A stretch of DNA of 64,000 nt from positions 186,001-250,000 of the forward strand of contig CAWHMO010000002.1 of NCBI GenBank assembly GCA_963830565.1. The letters are read 5' to 3'. The position numbers were made by a program, and so were the translations under genes. The DNA is from DATFDN01 sp963830565. GTDB taxonomy: Bacteria > Pseudomonadota > Alphaproteobacteria > Acetobacterales > Acetobacteraceae. Below, piece by piece: positions 62,428 through 64,000 of the stretch (its first letter is position 1; every line of letters starts with the position of its first letter). The notes below the pieces were generated by a model that did no database searches, was not told where the DNA came from, and saw only the letters and a list, made by a program, of their open reading frames with translations.

Positions 62428-62807
62428 CCGTGGACAAGGAGACCAAAGGTGGCTGACTACTCGCGCAATCAATCCTCATTCCGACTCGATTGTTCTGAGC
62501 GATCAAACCTTGTTGAACTGACAGGGCAATTTGTTTTCGCGGACGTCGAAGAACCGTCTCGCCGATCCGTCAGGAATTTGCGCTCTTGATTTCGCAAGGG
62601 AATCCTCGCGGCTCGGACTCTGATCGGTTTCAACGACTATCGGCATCGATCGGTCAATTCTTAAAATCCGCGGGCGAGCGGAGTTAACCGCTCGGCCGAA
62701 AAAAGACCGTCTGCCATGACGGGTGAAGCGTCGCCCATACATCATCACGGCTCCCTGGACTTGGCACTATCCGATTTAGCGAACGCCGATCAGGCCCGGT
62801 AGGCGCC
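62428..62807. other. Gene-free stretch after the toxin gene
   Basis: About 380 bases with lower GC than the surroundings. Frames on both strands are short, lack ribosome sites and show no family pattern. No tRNA-like structure or obvious attachment site was found. It separates the toxin-antitoxin pair from the convergent SDR gene. Confidence 0.4.
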
Positions 62808-63590
62808 TCACCATCTCTCGACCCACGGTCGTAGCACGACTTCGAACGCCCAGGTCGACCGATGCTGGCGATGCAGCTGCAAATAGGTCTCCGCGATGCA
62901 GTCCGGGTCGGCCATATTGTCGTCGACGGTCGTTCCAGCCCTTCGGTGCGCGCGGGTACCGTCTTCCTGCGTCCAGCCGATCGCGGCGTCAATCGGCACA
63001 TTTGCTATGTGGATGCCCTGCGGCATCAGTTCCCTTGCCATGCTCTGTGCGAGTCCGGACTTGGCATGACATGCCATTGTAAAGGCGCCGCTCGATGGAA
63101 ACCCTTTGAGCGCTGCGCTCGCGTTCGTGAAGATGATCGTTCCTTTCGTGCCGTTGGCGTTCGTTTTATTCTCGCGCATGAGTTGAGCTGCCTGCTGACC
63201 CACCAAAAACGCGCTGAATGCCGAATTCCGAAGTGTCTCGAGCACCATGCCTGGGTCGGCTTCGGTAATGCCCTTGTGAAAAATGCCGGGGACCCGGCCG
63301 TCGATGTTGTGCATGACAAGCGTAGGAGCCCCAAGCTCTCGAACGACATTCTGGAACAGCAACTCTACAGCTGTCGGTTCGCCTGCATCGCACTCGTATC
63401 GACGCACGCCATGTGTTTTCTCCAGGTTCAGCAGGACCGACTTATCCGGATTCCTGGCCGCGATGCCGACACGCATGCCGCTTTTCGCGAACAGCCTCGC
63501 GCAACTCGAACTGATCCCGGGGCCACCTCCAACGATGAGTGCAACGTCCTGTATGGAAGGTTGAGGGCCACTTTTGTCGGATTGGGTCAT
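62808..63590 (-). CDS. SDR-family protein lacking the catalytic Tyr and Lys
   Basis: 260 aa Rossmann-fold protein. Nucleotide loop ALIVGGGPGISSSCARLFAK, then MHNIDGRVPG and GTIIFTNASAALKGFPSSG with Ser158. Where SDR enzymes have YxxxK this protein has Phe170 and Cys174 (AFTMACHAKSG), so classical reductase chemistry is unlikely. Homologues in this branch often lack the Tyr. GGGAG precedes the ATG at 63590. It lies 53 bases downstream of a TetR-type gene in the same direction. Confidence 0.85.
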   Translation of the reverse strand: MTQSDKSGPQPSIQDVALIVGGGPGISSSCARLFAKSGMRVGIAARNPDKSVLLNLEKTHGVRRYECDAGEPTAVELLFQNVVRELGAPTLVMHNIDGRVPGIFHKGITEADPGMVLETLRNSAFSAFLVGQQAAQLMRENKTNANGTKGTIIFTNASAALKGFPSSGAFTMACHAKSGLAQSMARELMPQGIHIANVPIDAAIGWTQEDGTRAHRRAGTTVDDNMADPDCIAETYLQLHRQHRSTWAFEVVLRPWVERW

Positions 63591-63643
63591 GTGTCGTGCT
63601 CCCATGTGTCGTTCAGGAAAATGAGCGAGGACGCCAGGTGTGG

Positions 63644-64000
63644 CTAACGCGACGCCAATCGGGTCCGCGCGGCGGCCAGTATGCGGTCCGACAATTCCGG
63701 ATCGTCGACGGCGCGCGCCAAGGTCAGCGCGCCGACCATCGTCGCGACAATGGCCAGCGCCTCGTCCTCGGACTTGCGGCGGCCCGGCATCAGACCGGCG
63801 ATCCGTTTCATGACCGCCCGCACGGCGTCCGTGAAGCTGTGCCGGATCGCGGCGCCCTGGCGCGGGATTTCACCCGCCAGAGCCGCCATCACGCAACCAT
63901 CGCCGCGCCGTTCCCGATGGTCCGCGGACAGGTACCGGGTGATGTAGTCGTCCAGAGTCCCGGTGTCGCTCATGCGTGCCGAACTCGTACTCAGGGCGTG
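63644..64000 (-). CDS. TetR/AcrR-type regulator, C-terminal part (5' end beyond window)
   Basis: The frame stays open to the right edge with no stop, so the gene starts outside. The visible 118 residues show a TetR ligand-binding region: LDDYITRYLSADHRERRGDG, then CVMAALAGEIPRQ and ATMVGALTLARAVDDPELSD. The HTH should lie beyond 64000. An ATG at 63973 exists but would give a regulator without DNA-binding domain. It probably controls the SDR gene 53 bases downstream. Confidence 0.78.
   Translation of the reverse strand, partial: HALSTSSARMSDTGTLDDYITRYLSADHRERRGDGCVMAALAGEIPRQGAAIRHSFTDAVRAVMKRIAGLMPGRRKSEDEALAIVATMVGALTLARAVDDPELSDRILAAARTRLASR

Noticed and set aside
62503..62748. 81-codon minus-strand frame after the toxin gene
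   Set aside because: No ribosome site, Arg/Ser-rich composition and no recognisable family.
63644..63973. Complete 109-aa TetR-like protein starting at 63973
   Set aside because: The frame remains open to the window edge and the visible part lacks a helix-turn-helix, so a partial gene is more likely.

Overview
The window is GC-rich, densely packed bacterial DNA from an alphaproteobacterium, most likely a member of Rhodospirillales/Acetobacteraceae. This is inferred from conserved gene orders (trpB-trpA-accD-folC; eno-ftsB followed by the pyruvate dehydrogenase genes, with a lipoyl domain on PdhB) and from family content, not from a database search. No rRNA, tRNA, CRISPR array, integrase or complete IS element was recognised.

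Layout. 1-5.0 kb: the end of a KimA-like APC permease, a DegP/HtrA periplasmic protease, and a compact minus-strand signalling operon (single-domain response regulator, histidine kinase with an ethylene-receptor-type membrane domain, DUF6166 protein). 5.2-10.4 kb: minus-strand run haloalkane dehalogenase-trpB-trpA-accD-folC, with folC frameshifted. 10.5-16.6 kb: aconitase-X remnant, cupin, luciferase-like oxidoreductase, DUF2272 lipoprotein, orphan amino-acid ABC permease, periplasmic trehalase. 16.7-19.8 kb: a large multi-PAS hybrid kinase overlapped by a ParD-like antitoxin gene. 20-34 kb: zwf, gltX, then a long minus-strand central-metabolism block eno-ftsB-GT4-pdhA(frameshifted)-pdhB-pdhC-GNAT-lpdA-rhodanese-cupin. 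34-45.9 kb: argH with a tiny lipoprotein gene, TlpA, pckA, MFS transporter, a solute-binding protein with a frameshifted signal peptide, ferritin-like protein, a MarR regulator divergent from VOC/YciI genes, and two coupled family III CoA-transferases. 46-51.7 kb: an envelope or exopolysaccharide cluster (polysaccharide deacetylase, GT4, broken GT2, GT2, Wzx-like flippase). 51.8-56.2 kb: a decayed zone with remnants of a DsbA-type isomerase, a chemotaxis receptor, a BLUF sensor and a VapC, among an intact beta-propeller protein, a GGDEF-EAL protein and a DUF1491 protein. 56.3-64 kb: a thiamine-precursor-like ABC transporter, a frameshifted GT-C-like membrane protein, a class V aminotransferase, a MazE/PIN toxin-antitoxin pair with a clear operator, and a TetR-SDR pair at the right edge.

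Two themes stand out. First, reading frames are broken by single-base indels in four otherwise well-conserved genes (folC, pdhA, a solute-binding protein, a membrane glycosyltransferase-like gene). folC and pdhA should be important, so base-calling or assembly errors must be considered first. Second, several short gene remnants show genuine decay, in contrast to the tightly packed housekeeping operons with ATGA/GTGA start-stop overlaps. The most interesting intact module is the ethylene-receptor-like kinase operon at 3.1-5.0 kb.
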